A stretch of DNA of 34,927 nt, taken from assembly GCA_947629305.1 (NCBI GenBank), contig CANRDD010000006.1, positions 1 to 34,927 of the forward strand. The letters run 5' to 3'. Below the pieces are notes generated by a model. It did not search any database. It was not told the DNA's origin and saw only the letters and a list, made by a program, of their open reading frames with translations. A program made the position numbers and the translations under genes. Positions 15,924-24,181 of this stretch are shown in pieces. Source of the DNA: an uncultured Bacilli bacterium (lineage in GTDB: Bacteria; Bacillota_I; Bacilli_A; RF39; UBA660). Numbering within the stretch: the first letter of the stretch is position 1; each line of letters starts with the position of its first letter.

Positions 15924-16012
15924 AGCATAATCCTTCCTTAAAGAATATTGTATACCAAAAAATTATAAATTCAACAAGCTTATCAAAATATCCTATGGGA
16001 TTTTTTATTAAA

Positions 16013-16040
16013 ATAAAAAATCATCTCTATTTAGAGATGA
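16013..16040 (-). terminator. terminator downstream of tRNA-Cys
   Basis: A perfect inverted repeat TCATCTCTA-TT-TAGAGATGA (16021-16040) with an A-run at 16015-16020 on the plus strand, which is a T-run for minus-strand transcription. A second small hairpin (TTCGAAC type, near 16053-16074) lies between it and the tRNA. Confidence 0.85.
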
Positions 16041-16081
16041 AATATATTTGAATGTTCGAATAAATCGAACAAATTTTTTAA

Positions 16082-16156
16082 TGGAGGAACCGACCAGATT
16101 CGAACTGGTGATCAGGGTGTTGCAGACCCACGCCTTAGCCACTTGGCTACGGTTCC
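16082..16156 (-). tRNA. tRNA-Cys (GCA)
   Basis: On the minus strand the acceptor arm GGAACCG pairs with CGGTTCC. The anticodon loop is CTGCAAC with anticodon GCA, the T-loop is GTTCGAATC, the discriminator base is U, and CCA is encoded (16084-16082). Total 75 nt including CCA. It stands alone rather than in a cluster and has its own terminator. Any plus-strand frame through it is fortuitous. Confidence 0.97.
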
Positions 16157-16253
16157 ATGTAACAAAAATATTCTATCGTAAAAATGCTATTTTGTCAAAT
16201 AAAGTCTATCTAATATTTTATATGTTTTAATAAGGTTAAAGTTTACAAATTAA

Positions 16254-16282
16254 TTGTATTAATTAAACATTTTTTGTATAAT
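16254..16282 (+). promoter_or_regulatory. promoter of the second ABC exporter
   Basis: TTGTAT (16254-16259), 17-base spacer, TATAAT (16277-16282), about 20 bases before the ATPase start codon. Confidence 0.65.
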
Positions 16283-16301
16283 AATTTTATGGTGATAAAT
16301 A

Positions 16302-17021
16302 ATGCTAAAAATAGTTAACTTTACAAAGAAATATAATAAGAATTTTACCGCCGTGGATAATCTTAATTTAGAAATAAATGATGGAGATATATATGCTTTT
16401 GTTGGTCATAATGGGGCAGGTAAAACAACAACTATTAAAGCTATTGCGGGTATTATTAATTTTGATGAAGGAGATATTTTTATTAATAATAAATCAATTA
16501 AACATGATGCACTTAAAGCTAAAATGGATTTAGCTTATATACCGGATAATCCTGATTTATATGAACATTTAAAAGGAATTGATTATATTGATTTTATAGC
16601 TAGTATGTATAATGTTGATGTAAATAGAAAAAAAGAATTAATTGAAAAATATGCTGATATGTTTGAAATAAAAGAAAATTTAGGAGATGAAATATCTAGT
16701 TATTCTCATGGTATGAGACAAAAAATAGCTTTAATTGCGGCTTTAGTTCATGAACCTAAAGTTTTAATATTAGATGAACCTTTTGTAGGCTTAGATCCTG
16801 TTTGTACCCATCATTTAAAAGAAGAAATGCATCGTTTAGCCCAAAATGGGTGTACCATCTTTTTTTCAACACATGTCTTAGATGTTGCCGAAAAATTATG
16901 TAATAAAATAGCTATTATTAAAAAAGGTAAATTAATATATCAAGGACTAATGGAAGAAGTAACTAAGAATAAAAGTTTGGAAGAATCATTCATGGAGATA
17001 GAAAATGAACAAACTATTTAA
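16302..17021 (+). CDS. ABC transporter ATP-binding protein (ABC-2 exporter)
   Basis: A 239-aa ATPase. Walker A is GHNGAGKTT (residues ~35-43), the signature region is SYSHGMRQKIA (a degenerate C-loop, as in many ABC-2 ATPases), Walker B is VLILDEPFVGLDP, and the switch histidine is in FFSTHV. GGTGATAAATA precedes the ATG. It overlaps the permease gene by 17 bases. The system is distinct from the minus-strand exporter at 3677-5202. Confidence 0.94.
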   Translation: MLKIVNFTKKYNKNFTAVDNLNLEINDGDIYAFVGHNGAGKTTTIKAIAGIINFDEGDIFINNKSIKHDALKAKMDLAYIPDNPDLYEHLKGIDYIDFIASMYNVDVNRKKELIEKYADMFEIKENLGDEISSYSHGMRQKIALIAALVHEPKVLILDEPFVGLDPVCTHHLKEEMHRLAQNGCTIFFSTHVLDVAEKLCNKIAIIKKGKLIYQGLMEEVTKNKSLEESFMEIENEQTI

Positions 17022-18576
17022 ATTATTAAGTTTAAATATGCGAGATTATTTAAACTTTTATAAAATACTTAATGCCCCAAGTTTTTCTTCTAAATGTCAA
17101 GAATTATTTAAATTTATTTTTATTATATTAGTATATTGTATATTTGGTTTCTTTATTTATATGTTTGCTAAATTATTATTAGAAACATTAATTACTTTAA
17201 AAATAGAATATGTATGTTTAGGAATCTTTTTTGCTTTATCTAATATTATAATCTTAATATCATCTTGTTTTTTAATTGATGGTTTATTTTATAATTCTAA
17301 AGATTATGATATTTTAAATAGTTTACCTATTTCTAAAAATATTATTATTACAAGTAAAATGCTTAATTTATATTTTTCTAATTTATTATTTACAATATTA
17401 ATAATGGTACCTGTTTTAATAGCTTATACTTCTTTAGTATCTGTTAATATTAGTTTTTATATTTTATATATTATAACTATTTTTATTATTCCTTTAATAC
17501 CAACAATTATATCTATTATTATTGGTTCTCTTATTACATTTATTTCTACACGTTTTCAAGCTAAAAAATTATTTCAATTTATAATAATGAGTATTAGTAT
17601 AGTTATATATTTTTATTTTTCTTTTAAAAATAGTTCTTTAAATGAAATCCAATTAGCCGAACTTGGGCAAAGTTTTTTAAATATGTTTAATAAAATATAT
17701 CCTCTTACTAATAATTATTTAGATTTATTATTAAATCATAATTTAAAATCATTATTAATATTTATAATATTACCTATTATATTATATATAATAACAACTG
17801 TTATTATTAGTTCTATATATAAAAATATTATATCGAAAATAGGGGAAAGAAAAAAACATAAAAATTATACTTTAAAAGTAACAAATAATAAACAATTTAT
17901 TAGTTTATTTAAAAAAGAACTTAAAAGATTATTATCATCACCTATGTATATATTTAATTCTTTATATGGATTAATATTACTTATTTTAGGTATAGTTATT
18001 ATTCTTTTTATGAGTCCAGAGAAAATAGCAACATTAACTGGATTTACGGAATTTGTAAATTTAATTAAAGATAAGAATGCTTTATTAATTGGTTTAACAT
18101 TATTACTTAGTTGTACAACTAGTTCATCTATTTCTTTAGAAGGTAAAAATCTTTGGATAGTTAAAAGTATTCCCGTTGATCCTTTAAAAATATTTTTTAG
18201 TAAAATAAATGTTAATTTTTGGATAACATTTATACCAGGTGTTATATCTATATTTATTATTAATTATTTATTTAAATTAGGAATAGGTAATTTATTATTA
18301 AATATTTTAATTATAAGTAATTATGCTTTTTTAGTATCTATATTAGGTTTAATTATTAATTTGCATTTTCCTTATTTTGATTGGAAAAATGAAGTAAGAG
18401 TTATTAAACAAAGTTTAGCGGTTTTCTTAAGTTTAACTTGTGGATTAGCTATTGGTTTAGTTTTTCTTCTATGTAATTTAAAATTAGAATTAATTATTAT
18501 TATTTTATTATTTATAAATATAATATTATTTTTATATCTTAAATATGTTGGTGTAAAGTTATGGTCTAAACTATAA
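17005..18576 (+). CDS. large ABC transporter permease
   Basis: A 523-aa polytopic membrane protein with about twelve hydrophobic segments in two halves, like YthQ/EcsB-type or 'ABC exporter' permeases of Firmicutes. The motif NSLPISKNIIITSKM near residue 107 resembles the SLPxxRxxI loop of ABC-2 permeases. A charged central loop with FKKELKRLLSSPMYIFNS separates the halves. Its start lies inside the ATPase gene (17-base overlap), so the pair forms one exporter. The substrate is unknown. Confidence 0.87.
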   Translation: MNKLFKLLSLNMRDYLNFYKILNAPSFSSKCQELFKFIFIILVYCIFGFFIYMFAKLLLETLITLKIEYVCLGIFFALSNIIILISSCFLIDGLFYNSKDYDILNSLPISKNIIITSKMLNLYFSNLLFTILIMVPVLIAYTSLVSVNISFYILYIITIFIIPLIPTIISIIIGSLITFISTRFQAKKLFQFIIMSISIVIYFYFSFKNSSLNEIQLAELGQSFLNMFNKIYPLTNNYLDLLLNHNLKSLLIFIILPIILYIITTVIISSIYKNIISKIGERKKHKNYTLKVTNNKQFISLFKKELKRLLSSPMYIFNSLYGLILLILGIVIILFMSPEKIATLTGFTEFVNLIKDKNALLIGLTLLLSCTTSSSISLEGKNLWIVKSIPVDPLKIFFSKINVNFWITFIPGVISIFIINYLFKLGIGNLLLNILIISNYAFLVSILGLIINLHFPYFDWKNEVRVIKQSLAVFLSLTCGLAIGLVFLLCNLKLELIIIILLFINIILFLYLKYVGVKLWSKL

Positions 18577-18615
18577 AACTTGCATATATTTGGTAAAATT
18601 AATTGATAGTAGAAC

Positions 18616-18644
18616 TTGCTATTTAAAGTTAATTTGGGTATAAT
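18616..18644 (+). promoter_or_regulatory. promoter of the SipW-like peptidase gene
   Basis: TTGCTA (18616-18621), 17-base spacer, TATAAT (18639-18644), ~26 bases before the GTG start. Confidence 0.7.
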
Positions 18645-18670
18645 AGATAAAGAATAGGGAAGTGTGGAAA

Positions 18671-19414
18671 GTGACAGAAGAAGCTAAGAATAGTGTTTCT
18701 TTAAAAGGAATATTTAGCTATATTTCAACTGTTATGAGTTGGACTGTTTTTACATTACTTATTATGATAGCCATATTACTTGTTTATTATGTTATATCAT
18801 TACAATTATATTTTCATTTAGGAGAAAAATATGCACCTGAGTTTTCTTTATATACCATCATGAGTGGTAGTATGGTTCCAAATATTAAAAAAAATGATGT
18901 TATTATTAATAAAAAAATAGATTCACCTGATGAACTAGGGATAAATGATGTTATTACTTTTACATCAGTTAGCCCTGAGTCAAAAGGAACAACAATTACC
19001 CACCGGATTGTGTCGGTTGTTAAAGAAAATGATACAGTTAGTTTTGTTACTAAAGGAGATGCTAATCCTATTCAAGATTCAACTCCTGTGCCTTTTTCGA
19101 ATGTAATTGGTAAGGTTGCTATAAAAATACCTTATTTAGGAGGTATTCAAGTCTTTATTGCCAGAAAGTTTGGTTGGCTTTTACTTTTATTATTTCCAGC
19201 CATATGTTTATTATTAAAAGATCCTATTAAAAAAATAGTTTATAAAGGGGTAGATGTTGATAATTATGTTGAAGATGAAGTAGATAAAGAAATATATGCT
19301 GAGGATATACCTGAGAAAAGAGATATGTTAAAGGAAAATCCAGAGGCTCATGTATATACTTTTAATCCTGATTTAGATAAAGAAGATAATCTTGATTTAC
19401 CAGATTTAAAATAA
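18671..19414 (+). CDS. SipW-like type I signal peptidase (S26B)
   Basis: A 247-aa signal peptidase of the archaeal/ER-type (SipW-like) class, which uses a Ser-His dyad. Nucleophile Ser67 is in SGSMVPN and the base His111 is in TITHRIV; GDANPIQD follows. Membrane segments are at about residues 22-45 (N-terminal) and 168-185. The ~60-residue acidic C-terminal tail is predicted to be cytosolic. The start is placed at GTG 18671 because AGGGA (18656-18660) is ten bases before it; the GTG at 18662 is too close. In B. subtilis SipW matures TasA-type fibre proteins; the truncated protein at 34000 has a matching signal sequence. Confidence 0.93.
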   Translation: MTEEAKNSVSLKGIFSYISTVMSWTVFTLLIMIAILLVYYVISLQLYFHLGEKYAPEFSLYTIMSGSMVPNIKKNDVIINKKIDSPDELGINDVITFTSVSPESKGTTITHRIVSVVKENDTVSFVTKGDANPIQDSTPVPFSNVIGKVAIKIPYLGGIQVFIARKFGWLLLLLFPAICLLLKDPIKKIVYKGVDVDNYVEDEVDKEIYAEDIPEKRDMLKENPEAHVYTFNPDLDKEDNLDLPDLK

Positions 19415-19415
19415 G

Positions 19416-19440
19416 TTCTCTTTAAAAAAGAGAATTTTTT
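19416..19440 (+). terminator. terminator after the signal peptidase gene
   Basis: TTCTCTT/AAGAGAA stem (19416-19434) with a six-T run, directly after the stop. Confidence 0.88.
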
Positions 19441-19564
19441 GGTGAAATGTATGTGAAAAATAAGTATTTTTGGTAAAATTGTAGTAAAATGGTTAAAGGT
19501 AGTAATAATTACCAATAGGCTAAATTAAATAATTTTGGTATAATTATTATACTGGAGGTAGTAA

Positions 19565-20257
19565 ATGAAACTAATTGAATTTAAGCAAGTTAGTAAAACC
19601 TATAAAAATGGGGTTACAGCTCTTGCTGATGTTTCTGTTTCCATTGATAAAGGCGAATTTGTTTTTGTTATTGGACTTACCGCGAGTGGTAAATCGACAT
19701 TTATTAAGATGTTATATAGAGAAGAAAAACCAACAAAAGGAACTGTCATTGTAGGAGGTCTTAATGTTGGAAAAATTAGAAATAGAAAAGTATATAAATT
19801 AAGAAGAAGAATAGGAATTGTTTTTCAAGATTTTAAATTACTTCCTAAATTAACTGTTTATGAAAATGTAGCTTTTGCCCTTGAATGTGTCGGTTTAAAA
19901 GAAAAAGAAATAAGACCAAAAGTAATGGAAGCATTAGAACATGTTGGGTTAAAAAATAAAGTTCGGAGTTTTCCAGGAGAATTATCAGGAGGAGAACAAC
20001 AAAGAGTATGTATTGCTAGAGCTATAGTTAATGATCCTAAAATTCTTATTTGTGATGAACCAACAGGAAACTTAGATCCAAAGACAAGTAAAGAAATAAT
20101 GGATGTTATTGAAAATATTAATAAAAATTTAGGAACAACAATTATTATGGCAACTCATGATCAAGATATTGTTAATCGTATGAAAAAAAGAGTTCTTCTA
20201 ATAAAACAAGGTATTTTAGCTGGAGATTATGCGAAAGGAAGTTATAAAGCAGGATGA
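19565..20257 (+). CDS. ftsE: FtsE, cell-division ABC ATPase
   Basis: A 230-aa ATPase of the FtsEX complex, which signals from the divisome to activate a cell-wall hydrolase outside the cell. Walker A reads GLTASGKST (residues 37-45, against the usual GPSGAGKST but with the essential GKST), the Q-loop region is VFQDFKLLP, the signature is LSGGEQQR and Walker B is ILICDEPTGNLDP. An ATACTGGAGGTAGTAA site precedes the start, and an extended TTGGTATAAT -10 box lies ~35 bases upstream. ATGA overlap with ftsX. Confidence 0.97.
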   Translation: MKLIEFKQVSKTYKNGVTALADVSVSIDKGEFVFVIGLTASGKSTFIKMLYREEKPTKGTVIVGGLNVGKIRNRKVYKLRRRIGIVFQDFKLLPKLTVYENVAFALECVGLKEKEIRPKVMEALEHVGLKNKVRSFPGELSGGEQQRVCIARAIVNDPKILICDEPTGNLDPKTSKEIMDVIENINKNLGTTIIMATHDQDIVNRMKKRVLLIKQGILAGDYAKGSYKAG

Positions 20258-21147
20258 AATTATTAAGAATTATTAGAAGAAGTATAAGAGATGGTTTTAA
20301 AAGTATTGTTCGTAATTTTGGTTTAAGTTTTGCTTCAATAATGTGTACCACGATTACCCTTATCTTAGTGGCTTTATCAATTATTTGTGCAGTTAATGTA
20401 GAACATGCAACAAAGTCAATTGAAAGTGAATTAAGTATTATTGTTTATTTAAAGAGTGATTTAACGGAAGAAGATATTAATAATATTGAGACAGATATTA
20501 GAAGTAGAAGTGCTGTGGAAAGTTTAACAACTAAAACAAAAGATGAATGGAAATTAGAACTTGAAGAAAGTGATGAAGAATTAAAAACAGTATTAGATTA
20601 TCTTGGGGATAATCCTTTAATGAATACGTTTGTTGTTTATGTTAATGATGTAACAGAATTAAAAGATACCGCGGAATATATTAAAAGTATTACAGGTGTT
20701 GAAACAGTTAAATATGGAGAAAGTATGGTAGAAACAGTTATTACTATTTTTGATATTTTAGAAAAAGTAGTAGTTGTTATTGTTATAGCACTAATATTAG
20801 TAACAGCCTTTCTTATTAGTAATACAATTAAATTAACAATCTTTAGTAGACGAAGTGAAATTGAAATAATGAGGTTAGTTGGAGCTAGCAATGGAGCTAT
20901 TAAATTACCATTTGTTGTGGAAGGATTTATCATTGGGATAATAGGTTCAATTATTCCTATTTGTATTACTATCTATGGTTATGTTATTTTGCATTCAAGA
21001 CTTCATGGTCATTTATTTACTAATGTTTTAACTTTAGTTAAACCATTTAATTTTGTTTTCTATGTTTCCATTGTTCTTCTTATAATTGGCGCTTTAGTGG
21101 GAATGCTTGGAAGCTTAAAAGCAGTAAGGAAGTATTTGAAAATATGA
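20254..21147 (+). CDS. ftsX: FtsX, cell-division ABC permease
   Basis: A 297-aa permease with four membrane segments (about residues 22-45, 170-192, 220-245, 265-288). The extracellular domain between the first two reads SIIVYLKSDLTEEDI and later SMVETVITIFD, as in FtsX. RRSEIEIMRLVGASNGAI is the conserved cytosolic loop of the MacB/FtsX permease family. In Gram-positives the extracellular loop contacts the coiled coil of a PcsB/CwlO-type hydrolase, which is the next gene here (ATGA overlap). Confidence 0.96.
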   Translation: MKLLRIIRRSIRDGFKSIVRNFGLSFASIMCTTITLILVALSIICAVNVEHATKSIESELSIIVYLKSDLTEEDINNIETDIRSRSAVESLTTKTKDEWKLELEESDEELKTVLDYLGDNPLMNTFVVYVNDVTELKDTAEYIKSITGVETVKYGESMVETVITIFDILEKVVVVIVIALILVTAFLISNTIKLTIFSRRSEIEIMRLVGASNGAIKLPFVVEGFIIGIIGSIIPICITIYGYVILHSRLHGHLFTNVLTLVKPFNFVFYVSIVLLIIGALVGMLGSLKAVRKYLKI

Positions 21148-22373
21148 AAAAAGTAAAAGATATTGTCTTTGGTTCTTTAAATATTTCTTTAAGTATAATT
21201 GTTCTTTTTGCTAGTTTTATGGTACTAGTACCTAAAGTAGAAGCATCTAGTAAAGAACCAAATACTATTGCCGAATATAGACAAGAACTAAATAATTTAA
21301 AAGCTAAGAAAAAAAGAATTGAAAATGAAAAGAAATTAACGCAACAAGAAATAAATGAAAAGAATTTAGCTATTAATAAAGCTCATCAAAATATAGAAGA
21401 ATCAGAAGCTAAAATTGAAGAAGCAAAAATAGAAATAGAAGCTAGTCAAACAGAAATATTAAAATATGAAGAAAAAACAAAAGAATTAATGAAATATAAT
21501 CAAGTTGTTAAAGGAGAAAATGCCTATTTAAATTTTGTTAATGATGCCTCTTCTTTAACAGAATTAATTATGAGACTTGATGCTATTAATTTAATTGCCG
21601 AATATAATAAAGATCAATTAAATACTTTAGAAGATTTAATTAATGAATTAGAAAAGAAACAAGTTGATTTAAAAAATTATGAAAAACAATTAAATAAAGA
21701 TATTGATTCATTTACCGCGCGAATTGATGAACTTGATTCTAGTTTACTAGCCTTTGATGATGATCGGATGGATTTAGAAGAAGAAATAAAGGCTATTGAA
21801 GAAAAAATAGAAATGTATAAAAATGCGGGATGTGGAGAAAATGAAGCATTAGATGTTTGTTTAGCTAAAGGGGGAACAAATAAAACCTTTATGAAACCAG
21901 TTACAAAAGGTTATATTACATCCTTATTTGGTTATAGAAATGTCTCTGGTCAAAGTAGTAACCATTCTGGTATAGATATTGGTGTTGCGGAAGGAACAAC
22001 CGTTTATTCGATGATTAATGGGGTTGTTGCTTTCACTGTTAAAAAAGCTAGCTGTGGTGGTAATAAAGTTTATATTGAAGGTATTGTAAATGGGCAAAAA
22101 TATACAGTTGTTTTTCTTCACCTTTTATCAATTAATGTTAAAGCTGGGGATGTTGTTACAACTCAAACAGTCGTTGGTAAATCTGGAGGGCGATCAACCG
22201 CGACACGATATGGAGGGTATGATCGTTGTACAACTGGAGCGCACTTACACGTTTCCGTATCTAAAGGTTATTGGAAAAATGATGCTACCTATCGGGCTAA
22301 TTTAATAAATCCTCCTGGTTTTCCAAAGACTAAAGGAGCTTGGTTCTATTCAAGAACGCAATGGTTTGATTAA
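21144..22373 (+). CDS. secreted coiled-coil M23 endopeptidase, FtsEX partner
   Basis: A 409-aa EnvC/CwlO/PcsB-like division hydrolase. A signal peptide spans about residues 1-35 (hydrophobic run, then VPKVEA before SSK). A long coiled coil runs from about 40 to 230 (heptad-rich Glu/Lys/Leu). The C-terminal M23 LytM-type domain has HSGID (H and D zinc ligands) and the HLH motif in TGAHLHVS, with SLFGYR at its start. The gene is directly coupled to ftsX, giving the textbook FtsEX-hydrolase unit. Several cysteines (CGENEALDVC, RCTTGAH) could form disulphides, unusual for a low-GC Gram-positive wall hydrolase. Confidence 0.95.
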   Translation: MKKVKDIVFGSLNISLSIIVLFASFMVLVPKVEASSKEPNTIAEYRQELNNLKAKKKRIENEKKLTQQEINEKNLAINKAHQNIEESEAKIEEAKIEIEASQTEILKYEEKTKELMKYNQVVKGENAYLNFVNDASSLTELIMRLDAINLIAEYNKDQLNTLEDLINELEKKQVDLKNYEKQLNKDIDSFTARIDELDSSLLAFDDDRMDLEEEIKAIEEKIEMYKNAGCGENEALDVCLAKGGTNKTFMKPVTKGYITSLFGYRNVSGQSSNHSGIDIGVAEGTTVYSMINGVVAFTVKKASCGGNKVYIEGIVNGQKYTVVFLHLLSINVKAGDVVTTQTVVGKSGGRSTATRYGGYDRCTTGAHLHVSVSKGYWKNDATYRANLINPPGFPKTKGAWFYSRTQWFD

Positions 22374-22390
22374 ATCAAACCATTTTTTTA
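22362..22390 (+). terminator. terminator of the ftsEX operon
   Basis: TGGTTTGAT-TAA-ATCAAACCA (22362-22382) and a seven-T run. The stop codon lies in the loop. Confidence 0.95.
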
Positions 22391-22416
22391 TAAAAATAGG
22401 ATGAATAAAATTCATC

Positions 22417-22767
22417 CTAATAAGTTTTTTCAGAATAAGAGTGCGAATAAATAATTGGTTCCATGAATTCAACATAATTTAAATAAATAATGCGAATTAA
22501 ATACCAAGTACCTGAGACATTATCTCGAATAATTAAGTGATCTTTTCCAGCTTCTTCAATAATACCTTCATAAACTTTATTTTGCCAAGCAGAAGAATCT
22601 GGATAAGAAACATAAGCTTTAACTCTTTGCCCTTTATTAAGTCTTAAGATATTTTCAATATAACTTTGTTCCATTTGTTTATTTACTTCTGTGACAGAGA
22701 TATTACCTGGAGGAGTTGTAAAATTATTAGTTGGAAAAGTAGGATTTTGATAATAACTACCATTCAT
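22417..22767 (-). CDS. gerQ: GerQ-like spore coat protein homologue
   Basis: A 116-aa protein. From residue ~35 it closely follows the GerQ (YwdL) pattern: YIENILRLNKGQRVKAYVSYPDSSAW, KVYEGIIEEAGKDHLIIRD, GTWYLIRIIYLNYVEF. The N-terminal 30 residues are Pro/Asn/Thr-rich and low in complexity, like the Gln-rich GerQ N-terminus that becomes transglutaminase-crosslinked in Bacillus, though here Gln is scarce. In B. subtilis GerQ localises the cortex hydrolase CwlJ to the spore coat. AGAGGTGAATT precedes the ATG. It is a monocistronic unit between the ftsEX terminator and the pheS leader. A sporulation role is inferred only from homology. Confidence 0.88.
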   Translation of the reverse strand: MNGSYYQNPTFPTNNFTTPPGNISVTEVNKQMEQSYIENILRLNKGQRVKAYVSYPDSSAWQNKVYEGIIEEAGKDHLIIRDNVSGTWYLIRIIYLNYVEFMEPIIYSHSYSEKTY

Positions 22768-22909
22768 AAAAATTAATTCACCTCTTCTAAAATATATGTA
22801 AGGTAATTTAATTAATGTTAAAATTTTTTAGAAATGTCCATTTTAATAATAAATTGTAATATAAAAAAGTAATTATTTAGGACTTGCAAAATAAATTAAA
22901 GATGTTAAA

Positions 22910-23140
22910 ATAATGAATAGAAAGGCAATGATTCAATACTTAGTATAGTTATAATATAATTCATAGAAGAGATAAAGTATAAAGCTGAGAATACTTTAAT
23001 GATGGTTATAATTAGAAATTCATATTGATGAGTCTTATGGGTAATTCCCTTATAATTAGAAAGAGTATGAAAAAGTTTCATAAACTAAGGTGGTACCGCG
23101 GATATTAATTCGTCCTTAACGTTTATGGAACTTTTATTTT
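22910..23140 (+). promoter_or_regulatory. T-box leader (Phe) upstream of pheS
   Basis: A tRNA-sensing T-box riboswitch. The T-box core AAGGTGGTACCGCGG is at about 23086-23101, followed by the CGTCCTTA side of the antiterminator. The competing terminator stem pairs AAAAGTTTCATAAAC (from 23069) with GTTTATGGAACTTTT and ends in TTTATTTT. In stem I a GAAGAGAT segment resembles the AG/GA bulge, and the likely specifier is UUC (23019-23021) within GAAATTCATA, the Phe codon. A promoter-like TTGCAA...TAAAAT lies at about 22884-22911. Uncharged tRNA-Phe would switch pheST on. Confidence 0.93.
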
Positions 23141-23155
23141 AAAGGAGAAGAGGAT

Positions 23156-24163
23156 ATGGAAAAAGAATTAGAAGAATTAAAGATTAGTTTAAAAAAAGAA
23201 TTAGAAAAAGGAAAAAAAGAAGCTGATATATTAAATATTAAATCTTTATATGTTGGAAAGAAAAGTCGTATTAGTGAATTATTAACTAAATTAAAAGATA
23301 TGTCTAATGAAGATAAAAGAAAATATGGTAGTTTAATAAATAATACGAAGAAAGAATTAGAAGAATTAGTAAATGAAGCTTTAGAAAAAATATCTAGTGT
23401 TAGTAATGTATCATTTGATGATACAGTTGATTATGATGTTGAAGTTGGATCTCTTCATCCTATTACAATTGTTGCTAAAGAAGTAACAGATATTTTAAAA
23501 AGAATGGGATTTACGGTAGTTCAAGGTTTTGAAATGGAATCAGAATATTATAATTTTGAAGCTTTAAATGTTCCTAAAGATCATCCAGCTAGAGATATGC
23601 AAGATACTTATTATTTAGATAATGGAATGCTTCTTAGAACCCAAACAAGTGGTGATCAAATTCATTCAATGGAAAAATTTGGAGCTCCTTTAAGAATATG
23701 TTCTCCTGGTAGAACTTTTCGAAATGAAGATTTAGATGCTAATCATGAAAATACTTTCTTTCAAATAGAAGGTATGGTTATTGATAAAGGTATATCTATT
23801 GAAAATTTAGTTTATGTTATGAAAGAAATATTAAGTGAAATATTTCATCAAGATGTTGATGTTCGTCTTCGGCCAGGTTTCTTTCCATTTACTGAACCAT
23901 CTTATGAACTTGACTGTAGTTGTTTAATATGTGGAGGAAAAGGTTGTCCTACTTGTAAACACAGTGGTTGGTTAGAACTTGCCCCAGGAGGAATGGTTCA
24001 TCCTAATGTTTTAAAAGCTGGCGGTATTGATCCTGAAGTTTACAATGGTTTTGCTTTTGGTATTGGTTTAACTCGTTTAGCTATGATGAAATATAAAATT
24101 AATGATATTAGAGTTTTAAATTCTGGTGATTTAAGATATTTAAGTAATTTTAAAATAAACTAA
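23156..24163 (+). CDS. pheS: phenylalanyl-tRNA synthetase alpha subunit
   Basis: A 335-aa class IIc synthetase catalytic subunit. Residues 1-85 are the coiled-coil tRNA-binding arm. The catalytic domain shows ENTFFQIEGMVIDKG (motif 2 region), RPGFFPFTEPSYELD, the Cys-rich CSCLICGGKGC/CPTCKHSGW insert normal for Gram-positive PheS, and motif 3 in NGFAFGIGLTRLAMM. AAAGGAGAAGAGGAT precedes the ATG. Regulated by the upstream T-box. pheT follows after 18 bases. Confidence 0.98.
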   Translation: MEKELEELKISLKKELEKGKKEADILNIKSLYVGKKSRISELLTKLKDMSNEDKRKYGSLINNTKKELEELVNEALEKISSVSNVSFDDTVDYDVEVGSLHPITIVAKEVTDILKRMGFTVVQGFEMESEYYNFEALNVPKDHPARDMQDTYYLDNGMLLRTQTSGDQIHSMEKFGAPLRICSPGRTFRNEDLDANHENTFFQIEGMVIDKGISIENLVYVMKEILSEIFHQDVDVRLRPGFFPFTEPSYELDCSCLICGGKGCPTCKHSGWLELAPGGMVHPNVLKAGGIDPEVYNGFAFGIGLTRLAMMKYKINDIRVLNSGDLRYLSNFKIN

Positions 24164-24181
24164 TAGAAAGAAGGTTATAAT

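Noticed and set aside
16048-16230. Plus-strand frame across the tRNA-Cys gene
   Set aside because: It is the complement of a certain tRNA; the EPTRFELVIRVLQTHALATWLR string is the familiar spurious translation of tRNA DNA.
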